From Stentor coeruleus (lineage: Eukaryota; Ciliophora; Heterotrichea; Heterotrichida; Stentoridae), in assembly GCA_001970955.1 (NCBI GenBank), contig MPUH01000213.1:16410-80409 (forward strand): a DNA stretch of 64,000 nt, written 5' to 3'. Below, in pieces: positions 39,255 to 48,918 of the stretch. A program made the position numbers and the translations under genes. Each line of letters starts with the position of its first letter. The stretch's first letter is position 1. Below the pieces are notes generated by a model. It did not search any database. It had not been told where the DNA came from and saw nothing but the letters and a program-made list of their open reading frames with translations.

Positions 39255-39946
39255 ATTAGATATTGGTTTAGAGAAGAAAAATAAAATCATGGTAGTGAGA
39301 GTTTTAGGTAATTGATAGAAAATATATAGATAAAATAAGAAAATTTATGTAAATAGATTGTAAAAAAGGTATAATGGAAGATGGAAGGTTTTTAAGAATG
39401 ATTTAGTATTTGATAAGCAATTTTTATTGTGGATAGATGCTTATATTAAATAATTATAACCTATCAGTGCTTTTAGATTTAGTTTTATCTTAAGTATTTA
39501 AAGTACAGAATCTTATCAGCATTTACTTTTCCTTACAATATAATAATTTCTAAATGCATAGGATATTATAACTCAAAAAAATATTAGCCTAAATAATATA
39601 AAGAACTATTTTACTCACTGCATCTTTACCAATTTATATAAAATTAACTGATCGCGTTTTTTAATAAATTAGCCAATATCGTATCAAGCCATAAAAATTA
39701 TTATAAGGCAAAATAAAAATTGATTTGCATTGTAGGTTAAACACAAATTTCATTAAGCCTTTAATAATTTCCTTAACATCATAAAAAACCTATTTTCCTT
39801 ATAATGGGCGGACATAAGCATATTTCCTATAAGATTTTTCCGTAAATATATCCTTTACTCTATCTAATTAGAAAAAAGTTTTCAGTATTATTTCCTCATT
39901 TCTCACAATTATAGGCATCCCTATTCTCCAAAGTCATAAAATAACT
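39255..39946. other. Intergenic, no gene seen
   Basis: Convergent 3' region of the hydrolase and SSNA1 genes, AT-rich. An ATGGGCGGA at 39804 opens a frame of only 13 codons. Confidence 0.5.
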
Positions 39947-40306
39947 TTATTTATTAAGTTTCTTAGCTAAATTCATAGATTCGCGCTTCATAACATGAAG
40001 TAAGGTTTGCGAGCTTTCAAGGATTTTCATATACGCACCTTCAGTTTCTTGGATGGTTCTATTATAATTTTCTCTTGACTCAAGCTTTTTCTGTAAACTT
40101 TCTAAGTAAAATTTACGATTTACAAGAGTGAGTTTGTCTGTAAGTAAAGCGATTTGTCTTTCAATCTTGCTCTTTTCCTTCATTTCTTCTTGTATCTGAA
40201 TTTCAACTTCAACGCGCTTTTCTTTAAGCGCCTCCAAGTGCGCCACAAGCTGGTTGTTGTAGTTTTGTAAAGATGCACCCTAAATATGTCTTACTTGAGC
40301 TGCCAT
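39947..40306 (-). CDS. SSNA1: SSNA1 / NA14 / DIP13 microtubule protein, two exons
   Basis: Exon 1 is 40306-40295 (four codons), a 15-nt intron is 40294-40280, and exon 2 is 40279-39947. The joined product is 114 residues, close to the 119 of human SSNA1. It starts [20 protein letters not shown], matching the family start, and has the coiled coil ending in the very conserved [20 protein letters not shown] followed by [14 protein letters not shown]1/DIP13 forms filaments at basal bodies and centrioles and induces microtubule branching. Without the intron the gene would seem to lack its conserved N-terminus. Confidence 0.93.
40280..40294 (-). other. 15-nt spliceosomal intron
   Basis: Read on the minus strand it is GTAAGACATATTTAG, between codons 4 and 5 (phase 0). 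Removing it joins MAAQ to GASLQNYNN, restoring the conserved SSNA1 N-terminus. Confidence 0.95.
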
Positions 40307-40679
40307 AAAATTATATACAAAGCTATAAAGCGTAATTCTTAATAACCCTTAAAAAATACATAAAACTCCTTGAAATCATTCTTTAATCGCTATACAAATT
40401 CCTAATAGTTATCTTAAAATTCTTAAATCATTTTTATTTTCCTTAAAAAATCTTTATCATCATCTTGTACACCTAAAAACCTTAAAACTTCCCTTCTCTA
40501 AGAATTCCATATAATTATAATCATAATTCTTATATTTTCACATCTAAACCCAAAACATTTCTGGCTGACCAAAATCTCCTCAATTTTTTCATACAAAATT
40601 AAACCTAACTAAACCTAGCAAATTCTCTTGAAAAATAAACATGCTGAATAATAGCCCAGAAACTGATACTGAACTACAT

Positions 40680-40930
40680 TTAACCCACTAAAATTTCATC
40701 CACTTCAAAATAGCATAGCTGAGCATTGGGATCATACTGCCCAAGGCAAAACCATAGGAATCTAAATACAAACCATGATTCCACAATAACACTATTTCCG
40801 AATGCTCTACTTTTCCTTTCACGTTCAACAAGACTAAAAAAAGTTGGTATTTGTATAGCATCAAAGTTCTCCCCAACACATTATCTTAGCTTTCAGCTGA
40901 AACTTGTATCTGGCCTGAGAACTCATCATT
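40680..40930 (-). pseudogene. Degenerate gene fragment, unidentified
   Basis: An open stretch without start (40880 down to the stop at 40680) reads ENFDAIQIPTFFSLVERERK and later YDPNAQLCYFEVDEILVG. A further piece, ARYKFQLKAK, lies just upstream in another frame. The composition is protein-like. The frames do not connect and there is no fitting intron, so it looks like a decayed C-terminus. Family not recognised. Confidence 0.35.
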
Positions 40931-41143
40931 ACCAATAGCTGATTATCTTATATACTTAAAACTTCCAAGCACTAATAAAATCATAGACAATCTTTTCTAT
41001 GAAGAAAAGTGATTAGAAAACTTCTTAACAAGTCTTGAAAAATTGTTAGGAAAATTCACCGAAGTTGGAAATTTTGGAATTGGGTAGGATGATAATTATG
41101 CTTGAAAGGATAAATATTGTCAAAACTGCTTTTGAGGTGTGAA

Positions 41144-41351
41144 ATGATATTCCCTTATGCAAATTTGTTGTTTAATCCAGTTAATATTATGAAAATTGTG
41201 AGCTCTGCTATGGCAAAAAAGGTTGATTCAAGCTGAAGTTTTTGAAAGTGAAGTGTTTGTGATAGATAAGAATTCTAGGATTTTCCCTTTAGAAAGCATG
41301 GACCCTATGGCTTTAAAATACCAGATTCTTGGAATTTTGGTCAAAGGGTAA
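41144..41351 (+). pseudogene. Degenerate gene fragment, unidentified
   Basis: Two overlapping pieces in different frames read MIFPYANLLFNPVNIMKIVS and EVFVIDKNSRIFPLESMDPM, then a stop at 41349-41351. The change of frame falls near the A6 run at 41215-41220. It looks like a short remnant of a real protein. Not identified. Confidence 0.35.
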
Positions 41352-41821
41352 GAGTTACTTTGTCCACCTTCTATCCTTTTAATATTTCTTCAAACGCTAT
41401 TCTAGAATCAATTGGTTCTGATTCTGTATGAAATTTTTAATTCTATCAAACTCAAGTTTATTTCTTTCGCATACTTCATTATAACTAATATATGCTCTTC
41501 TTTGCATTCTTTTAAGAATTTTCTTCTATCCATTCCTTTGATCCCACATTTGAATTGAACTTCATCTACAAGGGCAAATATTTACAAGATTTTGGTTAAA
41601 TTTTTCAGTACTTGTTATGCACTTCCTTGGTTTACGTGAGAAAAACCTCGGCATTTTGACAATTGAATTTTTAATAATGCTACTTAGAGACTTAGAATAA
41701 AATTAATAAATTCAATATTTACTATCCTTAAAAATTGAGAAAAAAGTGTTTTTTAGGAAATGGAAATGTTGTAACAAAGGCATCAAATAAATTTTCAAAG
41801 CTCCTTAATACGTTCACTCTT

Positions 41822-41925
41822 AAAATCTTATGTTTGAACTATTCATTATATTAATTTATATAATTGTTTCATCAAAATCTTATGTTTGAACTATTCATTA
41901 TATTAATTTATATAATTGTTTCATC
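41822..41925. repeat. Perfect 52-bp tandem duplication
   Basis: 41822-41873 is repeated exactly at 41874-41925. The unit starts AAAATCTTATGTTTGAACTA and ends TTTCATC. Non-coding. No N at the junction. Confidence 0.95.
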
Positions 41926-42148
41926 ATCAAATCATGATACAAGTTTCATATAATCTTAAAGATAATAATACGATTAGTACTTTCACAATGAACTTTGAAC
42001 AGAAATAATTCCTTTTATCTAAAGATCCTTAAAATCTAATAGTAGTATCTTTTGAAGAATTAATTATCAAATCTGGGGATTCTTATTTGAAGCATCCGAG
42101 ATAGATTTTAATGAATATGATTTTATTCTAAAGATGTTAATTTTCTAA

Positions 42149-42532
42149 TTAAAGGCTAGCTTCTTTGTCAAGAACATAAGCAACAAACTTCTCAACAGTC
42201 CTTTTTCCTTTATATTTTTCTACTAGATGGCCGTTTTGGTAATAAAGTATGCTTGGGTAACCTTTTATTTTCCATTCATTCTTCGATTCAACATTTGAAG
42301 TCACATCTAGTTTTGCAAGAACAGTATGGGCTCCAATATCATGAAGTGCTAAGGCTGTATCTTCATATATCGGGGTTAGTTTCTTGCAATGGCCACACCA
42401 TGGTGCATAGAAATCTACAAGAATCGAAGGAAACTTAGCAATAGCATCATCTAAAGTATCGTCAGTTAAAATCATCACACTTTGTCCAAGGCAGACTGTA
42501 ATAAAAACTGCAAAAATCCCAACTTTAGCCAT
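42149..42532 (-). CDS. Single-domain PDI-like thioredoxin
   Basis: The 127-residue product has a signal peptide (MAKVGIFAVFITVCLGQS) and one thioredoxin domain. The active site is WCGHC at residues 45-49, the PDI-type sequence, within ILVDFYAPWCGHCKKLTPIY. The cis-proline loop is KGYPSILYY. There is no KDEL-type C-terminus (it ends VLDKEASL), so ER retention is not obvious. It would catalyse disulfide formation or isomerisation in the secretory pathway. It is divergent from the small secreted-protein gene at 42687, so the two share about 150 bp of promoter DNA. Confidence 0.9.
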   Translation of the reverse strand: MAKVGIFAVFITVCLGQSVMILTDDTLDDAIAKFPSILVDFYAPWCGHCKKLTPIYEDTALALHDIGAHTVLAKLDVTSNVESKNEWKIKGYPSILYYQNGHLVEKYKGKRTVEKFVAYVLDKEASL

Positions 42533-42686
42533 TTTTTATAAAATCATCAATTCCAAACTTAATTTCTCTTGAATTTTAGCATACAAACTCTATATCAAAA
42601 ACCTCTTATCTAGAAATTTATATTATCATGCTTATATATATACCTAAATTATTTATAACCATTATATGGATTATGATAATTTTAAT

Positions 42687-43097
42687 ATGAGAGTTTTGTT
42701 ATCTCTTATGCTTATATGCTTTGTATCAGCAAATCTGTCTTTGAATGAGTTCCAAGTTGGTATGCCTTGTTCGAGTTCACAAGGCTTTTCTGTGACAAAC
42801 TTTAATGTTGTACCTTACCCTCCTTCAACTTGTGACCCTCAAGCTGTAACAATGCAAGGTGTTTTTAATCAGAATGCATGTCCTAACAAGATTACCATAT
42901 TAGAAAATTATAATCATAGGCAAACTAATCAGCAAGTTATCAATATTGAAGGCTGCTTTGCAAAGAGCCAAAGTAACACTTTTAATTTTACTGTGACTCC
43001 GTTTCAATGCAGCAGTGGGTTTTATAATATGCAAATAACCCTTACAGAGGAGCCAAATTATATTGAAGCTTGCTGGCAGTACCAATATTATATTTAG
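42687..43097 (+). CDS. Small secreted Cys-rich protein, possibly ML-domain-like
   Basis: From the ATG at 42687 the protein has 136 residues with a signal peptide (MRVLLSLMLICFVSA). The mature part has six cysteines and reads FSVTNFNVVPYPPSTC early, then alternating beta-strand-like segments to the end. The early strand followed by Pro-Pro, the size and the six Cys resemble lipid-binding ML domains (MD-2/GM2A/NPC2), but the match is weak. An upstream ATG at 42666 adds seven residues before the signal peptide. Confidence 0.6.
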   Translation: MRVLLSLMLICFVSANLSLNEFQVGMPCSSSQGFSVTNFNVVPYPPSTCDPQAVTMQGVFNQNACPNKITILENYNHRQTNQQVINIEGCFAKSQSNTFNFTVTPFQCSSGFYNMQITLTEEPNYIEACWQYQYYI

Positions 43098-43541
43098 CTA
43101 GAGATATTTATTAGGTTTATTCATATAATCAATGATATGATTAGAAAAAAAGTTTAAATCATTACTCATAATATTAGAATAACACTAATTTATATGAGCC
43201 TTCGCAGCTTACATAAATTATTATCAAACTACCTTAGAAAAATGCATATAAATGTAATTAAAATTAATGCAAATTGAATAACTAAAGAATTTCTTAACAT
43301 GAATGTATTCGTTAAGGATCAAATTGCAATACACTTTGCCAATATATGAATACAATTTGGCTAAGCTTTGATAATTGTAGAGCATTTTTAATTTGGGTTT
43401 TTTGCTTTTAAGACTATATTAAAGATAAAAATCAATAACCATACAATAATAGCAAAGATTTTGCATCTGCACTTGCTTTAGTTTCTATTAAAATGCATAA
43501 AATTACTTTATTGTAAAAGATTACCTATTATAAAAAATAAT
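43098..43541. other. Intergenic, no gene seen
   Basis: AT-rich spacer before the first MGC gene, no gene visible. Confidence 0.5.
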
Positions 43542-43760
43542 ATGGGTTGTGTCTCCATCCGTAAAGCCAAAGTGATTGATTTAACTGATAATCCACTTAA
43601 ATACCCAGATGCTAAAGTTCTTAGCCGACTTGAGAATATCAAAATTAATAAACTTATATTACTGAGACGCTTGTGCTTTTCTAATTCTTTAGATACAATA
43701 GCTGAAGCTATGCCACATCTTGAAGCATCAAGCAGATCACTTAAAGTAAATTCTAACTAG
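43542..43760 (+). CDS. Small MGC-family protein, subfamily A, copy 1
   Basis: A 72-residue protein starting MGCVSIRK. Gly2 plus Cys3 followed by basic residues is the signature of N-myristoylated, palmitoylated proteins. The body is one amphipathic basic helix region (RLENIKINKLILLRRL) followed by a conserved end (SNSLDTIAEAMPHLEASS). It shares this layout with the genes at 45042 and 48707 and the damaged copy at 44169. It has no known domain. The start is preceded by TATAAAAAATAAT as in its relatives. Conservation among diverged copies supports a real gene. Confidence 0.7.
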   Translation: MGCVSIRKAKVIDLTDNPLKYPDAKVLSRLENIKINKLILLRRLCFSNSLDTIAEAMPHLEASSRSLKVNSN

Positions 43761-44168
43761 TTTATGTAATGCTTAACTATTATCAATACTATAATAAGGT
43801 AGATATCAGATTAATTTATGCAATTCATAAAAGCTATTGAATACTTAATAACGCTTGCATCTGACATTTATGAGCTTTTCATTATGCTGATTAATAAAAA
43901 AATGAAGATTGCAAAGTTGTGATTTTGAAGATAAGGAAAACTGATTCATTACTTTTATTCTCAAAATAAAATCATATTTGGCATAATATTAGAACATACA
44001 GTGTTTGAGTCAAGTTCATTATATATATCTTAACTTATAAACGCATTAAAATCATCATAGTAGGTTTTATGATTTATAAGTCAGCAAGCAATTATTTATT
44101 TTCAAATCTTTTGCAAGATTCAAGATTAAACCTTTTACGATTCTTAAAAAAATGCTTATAATAAAAAT
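43761..44168. other. Spacer between MGC genes, no gene seen
   Basis: AT-rich non-coding DNA. No gene visible. Confidence 0.5.
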
Positions 44169-44360
44169 ATGGGATGAGTACCTAGCCGTACAACTAAGCC
44201 TCTAGAAAAAAACCTAGAAATCTCAGATATGCAAATATTAAGCCAACTACAACTTGCCAAACTTAGAAAGCTTAATTCATTAAAAACCTTATTTCTGTTC
44301 AATACTTTAGATACAATACCTATGGTAATACCTTGCCAAGAAGTATCAACTATCATATAA
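44169..44360 (+). pseudogene. MGC-family subfamily A, copy 2, with TGA at codon 3
   Basis: The frame reads Met-Gly-stop-Val-Pro-Ser-Arg and then stays open for 60 more codons to TAA at 44358. The TGA replaces the Cys3 codon (TGT/TGC in the others). The rest fits the family: LEISDMQILSQLQLAKLRKL, then LDTIPMVIPCQEVS. All other positions keep frame with no indel that breaks it. It is a very young pseudogene, or a sequence error, or a case of recoding. Confidence 0.65.
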
Positions 44361-45041
44361 AATAGACTAGTTAAAATTATATATTTCAACAACTTAAGGC
44401 ATAATAAAAACTATGATTTTATGTATATATTTGAATTAATAAATACTATTACTTTATGTATATATTTTGGATAATTATACCTAATTTTTTCAAATTTTAA
44501 AACAAGGTATGGGGAAGTCCTAGATTTTATTTATAATGAGATTAAGCAATACTTTTTTTGTATTGTTGATTTTTTAATTAGATAGTTGTAAGTTTATGAG
44601 TAACTTTCTGAGAACTTCTATAATTTCGGATGCCACAGCCCTTAGTGCTTTCCAAGTATATACAATCATGTCTGATATATCCACTACCATAATATTAGCA
44701 AACCTTAGGCATACTTAATAACTAGTCTTTTAGTGTATAATAATTGAATTATAAAAAATACAATTAATTCTTCTTATGAAAGTAAAAACTCTGACATACT
44801 TTAAGGTTATTAATAAATTCCTATTTGGTATATTAAGCAATTTTAAGATCAGAATATTTTTCTGTATATTTTTTTTTAGGGTTTAGATTATTTATGTATG
44901 AATTTTAATTATTATTGAGAAGATAAAAGGAAATGCTGAGCAATCTTTTTATATTTGCGAAGGTTAAAATAAATTGCTTAGTTAAGGATTAGAAAAAATC
45001 TTATTTCTTAATCAATATGAAAACTTATAATAAAAAATAAA
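44361..45041. other. Spacer between MGC genes with one 40-codon frame
   Basis: AT-rich. A short frame at 44596-44718 (starts MSNFLRTSIISDATALS) has a protein-like composition but no relatives here; I leave it as a possibility only. Confidence 0.35.
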
Positions 45042-45254
45042 ATGGGTTGTATGCCAAGCCGCAAAACTAAAGAGCCTGAAACTACAATTGAAGACTTCAA
45101 CCACCCAGATATGCGAGCTCTTTGCAAGCTAGAAAACATTAAAATAAAAAGATTAGAATTATTAAAGTACTTATTTATTTCAAATTCTCTTGAATTAGTA
45201 CCTGAAGCAATGCCATACCAAGAAGTATCAAATAGTTTAATTAAAGAAGAATAA
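45042..45254 (+). CDS. Small MGC-family protein, subfamily A, copy 3
   Basis: A 70-residue protein starting MGCMPSRK, with Ser at position 6 giving a full N-myristoylation consensus. The body has KLENIKIKRLELLKYLFISN, the best match to copy 1, and ends VPEAMPYQEVSNSLIKEE. It is basic in the N-terminal part and amphipathic in the middle, fit for a peripheral membrane protein. It forms an A-B pair with the B gene at 47451. Confidence 0.72.
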   Translation: MGCMPSRKTKEPETTIEDFNHPDMRALCKLENIKIKRLELLKYLFISNSLELVPEAMPYQEVSNSLIKEE

Positions 45255-47450
45255 TTAAACTATTAATAATAAATAAAATTGAATATATAATCTAAAGAAA
45301 ACTTCATATGTCTGACATTTATTTACTTACTTACTGATTCTTTGAACATTTTTTAAACAAAGCGATAACAAAAGAGTCAATAATTGTAATCAAATTATAG
45401 CTTTAAAATAGCTTTAGGCTAAGTTTTTATAGACTAGGATGGGTGAGGTTCATGATTAGCAAGAATTTTTGATTTTATTTTAGCAATACCGATTTAATTT
45501 TTATTGTATTTACTTTATATTAAGAGAAGATGATAGAGAAAAAAAAGATTTAGCATTTTGCATTTAAAGGGAAAAATCGGATTTTTGACTTTATTTTTGA
45601 AACTTAAATTTAAGAAATTTTCTTTGATAGTTTGAAATAATTTTTATATAAAATGATTATGATTAATAGTTTTAAAGATCAACAGTACGCTTATAGCTTG
45701 ACTGAGAAAGGATTATATCTTGAAGAAATTGCTAAAATTTTCAAATTATATAGGAAATTAGAGGCTTATTGAAGGAAAAATATTTCGGTAAGATTTTTAA
45801 ATCTTGAAGTTATGTTGTCATCTCAAACGCATTTAGGTATTTAAATTTTCCAGATAGATTATGCTTTTGTATTTAATAAAAATTGTTTGTTTTGTAAGCT
45901 TGACTATAAAATCCTTTAGAATTATGTGAACTTCATTCTCAAATCCTTTAAAATAATCATCTCCCGTATCCATTGCTAAACTTTCAGAAAGGAGGCATGC
46001 ATTAATTCTTAAAAGTTAGAATTATAACACAAAATAAGTAATAAAATAGCAATTGAAAAACAACTTANGAATTATAACACAAAATAAGTAATAAAATAGC
46101 AATTGAAAAACAACTTAAAAAACGAAAGAAAGCAAACTAATTATGGAAACAAAAAAGTGTTATCAATATAAACTTTATATGCATAAAATATATTAGATAT
46201 TTATACCATTTGTTTTTGTAAATGTTTTCAATTATATGTAAAAATTTATATAGATTTTCTAGTATAGGCAAGTTTAAGCCCTGAAGTACGATGCAAGTGC
46301 TGAAGAACTTGCCGCCAATATAGGATCAGAACCGAAAAAGATAAAGGTTTAAAAATATAAGTTGATAATATTTTGCAAAGGAAGGATTCAGTATATCAAA
46401 GGAACAATGAAAAATTGATTTAATATAAAATACTGTATGAAGCAAAAGTTTGCAACTACAATTTCTTGGATAGATACTTAAAATTCATTAAGCAATTTTA
46501 ACAATAATATAGCAAATATAGTCTAAATATTAATTGCTACGAATGTAAAAATAATCTTTATAATAAACTTATATGATAAAAATAATCTTATATAAATGGA
46601 AAGTTGGAAAACAAGCTGAATTTAGAACTCAAATGAGTTTTTACCAATCAAATATACTATTATAAATACAATAGCATACTACTTAAATAGAAAGCTTGCT
46701 TTTCCTGCAATTTAAAATTGCTTATTAACATTTGTGAAAAATAATAATTATAAAACTTTGTAAGCATATCACTATTACAAATTATAAGGATATAATAAGT
46801 ATTATAAAGTTTTATTTTCTTTGTAAAAAATTGCCTATTATAACTTATACAAAATAACTATTATACATTTTGTATACATATCAAATTTAGGTAAGCATTT
46901 TGATTAATAATAATAAATTATATAATGGCCTTATTGTAAGATTTTTAATAAGCTAAACAATCTGGATAAGTTCTTCTTATTGAGAAGTAAGGTTCAATAT
47001 TTTAAATCTTGATTTCAAATAATGCTTATCTATAAGTTTGAACAAAATATAAATAAAGGGAAAATATTCAAGTTAGCAAAACTTTTATTATAGTTAATCT
47101 GATGCTTTTACACTTTCTCCATCGACTACTCATTTTTACTCCAGAATTATTAGCTTATTTTCTTATTTTTATATTTGTGTATCATCTGCATATTTTTATT
47201 ATATTCCTCAATGCTTGAATATTTTAGATTTAGAATAAGTAATGATATTTTTAATAAAAACTATTACATTAGAAACAGTACTAATTTTCTTAAAGAAAAC
47301 TTCGTTTAAGTATTGTTTAAAACATTATTTTACAAATAATGTGTATAAATTGTATAAAGTAGTCGTAAAATGTTTTGAAAATATTTATATTTCTTTCCAT
47401 AATTTAATGGAATTCGAATGAATGTATATTTCGGAATATGTATATAAAAT
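45255..47450. other. Long spacer with two short coding remnants and an assembly join
   Basis: Mostly AT-rich non-coding DNA. A 39-codon frame at 45653-45772 includes YSLTEKGLYLEEIAKIF, helix-turn-helix-like. A GC-richer remnant at 46278-46352 ends DASAEELAANIGSEPKKIKV and has no start. The N at 46068 has a duplication around it. The part at 46890-47000 is similar to 49935-50000, showing the segmental duplication. Confidence 0.45.
46019..46117. repeat. 49-bp duplication around a single N (assembly join)
   Basis: 46019-46067 equals 46069-46117 with only the N at 46068 between. Contig-overlap artefact. Confidence 0.9.
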
Positions 47451-47651
47451 ATGGGATGCGTAATAGCGAAACGAAAAAGGTCTCACCTTGGAAATTTATC
47501 ATTAAATTCAGTAGGGTTCTCTTCAACAATAACAAACTATCCAGTCCTTAAAGTAAAAGTTTTAGAAGAGGATTATCCTTATATGTCCAAAAAACTAAAG
47601 TCAATCGTAGAAGTCGGTTCATATTTAGAGATATCTCATCGCTCTTTATAG
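47451..47651 (+). CDS. Small MGC-family protein, subfamily B, copy 1
   Basis: A 66-residue protein starting MGCVIAKRKRSHLG. Myristoyl/palmitoyl signature at Gly2-Cys3 followed by a strongly basic patch. The middle reads TITNYPVLKVKVLEEDYPYM and the end VEVGSYLEISHRSL. The end resembles EAMPYQEVSNS of subfamily A, so the two are probably sisters. Compared with the B copy at 50550 it has about 74 percent identity over 66 residues with no indel, while the flanks carry many indels. This is the mark of selection on a protein. Confidence 0.75.
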   Translation: MGCVIAKRKRSHLGNLSLNSVGFSSTITNYPVLKVKVLEEDYPYMSKKLKSIVEVGSYLEISHRSL

Positions 47652-48706
47652 TAATAAAGTTTTCACTTAACCTTAATAAATTATTTTAATTACTTTATTA
47701 TTACAGTCAAAAAGTAAAGCTCAAAAGAAACACAATGCCTAAAAAGTGATATATATATATTCGTATGAACAGTATGCAATTGTTTATTTTAGGTTCATTT
47801 ATAAGTTGAAGCATGACCTTTTATTAAAAAGATCATCTTTTTAGGCATATTTTATTATATATGTATTTGATTATATAATAATGGAAGGATTTTCTAAGGC
47901 AAGCATTTTATTTATTATAATTAATATCTCGTCTATAACAGCATTATCATTTAGTATGAAACGCTTTTATAGGTTATAGAAAAGCCTATTTTCATAGTTT
48001 CAGATTAATGATGCTTTCTTGCAAAATATAATTTCTTTGTTGCTTACTTTTATAAGATTTTCAGTTTAAAATATATTAAATTTTCAAGACTCTATGTGAA
48101 TTGTTAGGTTTTTAATTGTTTAAATAGATTTGCCCTAAATTTAGTAATTCTGATGTGCTAAGAAAAAATAGTCTAATATAAATATTGAAAGTTTGTCTGA
48201 GCATTATAAATTTAAAGTATTTTTCTTGTCAGATTATAGATTTATCAAAAGAGTTTTTTAAAATCAACTTATATAAAAATCAGCAAAGTGTTTTAAAGAG
48301 TTAATTGCTATAGTTAAAATAGTACATAAAATATGATTAAAATATTGAAAATAAAGGGAAGCAAACAATTTATTCCATGAATATTATTTATCTAGAGGCT
48401 AACTTTCTGACCTTTGATTATAAAAAGAAATTATAGTTCAGCCAGGAATTGAAATTAAAATAGACAAAAAAAATGAACAAATTTTTTTTTCATGATTATG
48501 CTATTGAAAGTGCTTGAATTATGATATGTATGAAGTTGATACTTGAGATAAAATATTTTTATATTACTAATGATTAAAATGGAATAATTTTGTAAAAGCT
48601 ATGAATTTGCATATTTTAAAGAAATCATTAGATTATAATTAGTTTTAGAAATAGTTTACTAAACCATATTTTCTGCCGTACTCCCATTCAAATATAATAA
48701 AATAAT
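47652..48706. other. Spacer, homologous to 50760-51340
   Basis: No gene. The piece around 47880-47930 (AAGCATTTTATTTATTATAA) matches 50995-51020 (AAACGTTTTATTTATTATAA), and 48140-48190 resembles 51275-51325. This shows that the duplicated unit extends well beyond the B gene. Confidence 0.5.
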
Positions 48707-48918
48707 ATGGGTTGCATCCCACATCGTACAATCAAAGTTCTTGAAGCATCTACTAAAACCACTGAACCCCCAAATAATCAAATACATTTTAGACTAAAAA
48801 ATTACAGAAAAAAAAGATAAAAACATTAAAATATTTACTTATTTTAAGCACTTTAGATATTATACCTGAAGCCTTGTCACATCAGGAAGTTTCAAATGGT
48901 TCAATTAAAATAGACTAG
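48707..48918 (+). pseudogene. MGC-family subfamily A, copy 4, one-base frameshift
   Basis: The first 37 codons start MGCIPHRTIKVLEAST and stop at 48818. The remaining family sequence continues in the next frame: KTLKYLLILSTLDIIPEAL, then SHQEVSNGSIKID and TAG at 48916-48918. A single missing A in the A8 run near 48807-48815 explains it; with nine A the product would align to copy 3 end to end without gaps in the core. It forms an A-B pair with the B gene at 50550. Confidence 0.7.

Larger units (their letters stand above)
40307..42148. other. Gene-poor region with decayed coding fragments
   Basis: No intact gene is visible. Two groups of coding-like remnants are listed separately (40680-40930 minus, 41144-41351 plus). 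On the minus strand at about 41410-41585 there is also an open piece reading DEVQFKCGIKGMDRRKFLKE that does not continue. A 52-bp tandem duplication lies at 41822-41925. Confidence 0.5.

Noticed and set aside
41144-41351. Transposase remnant
   Set aside because: No catalytic DDE or terminal inverted repeats visible; kept only as an unidentified remnant.
44156-44392. 78-codon minus-strand frame
   Set aside because: It is the shadow of the MGC copy with TGA at codon 3; composition is hydrophobic and random.
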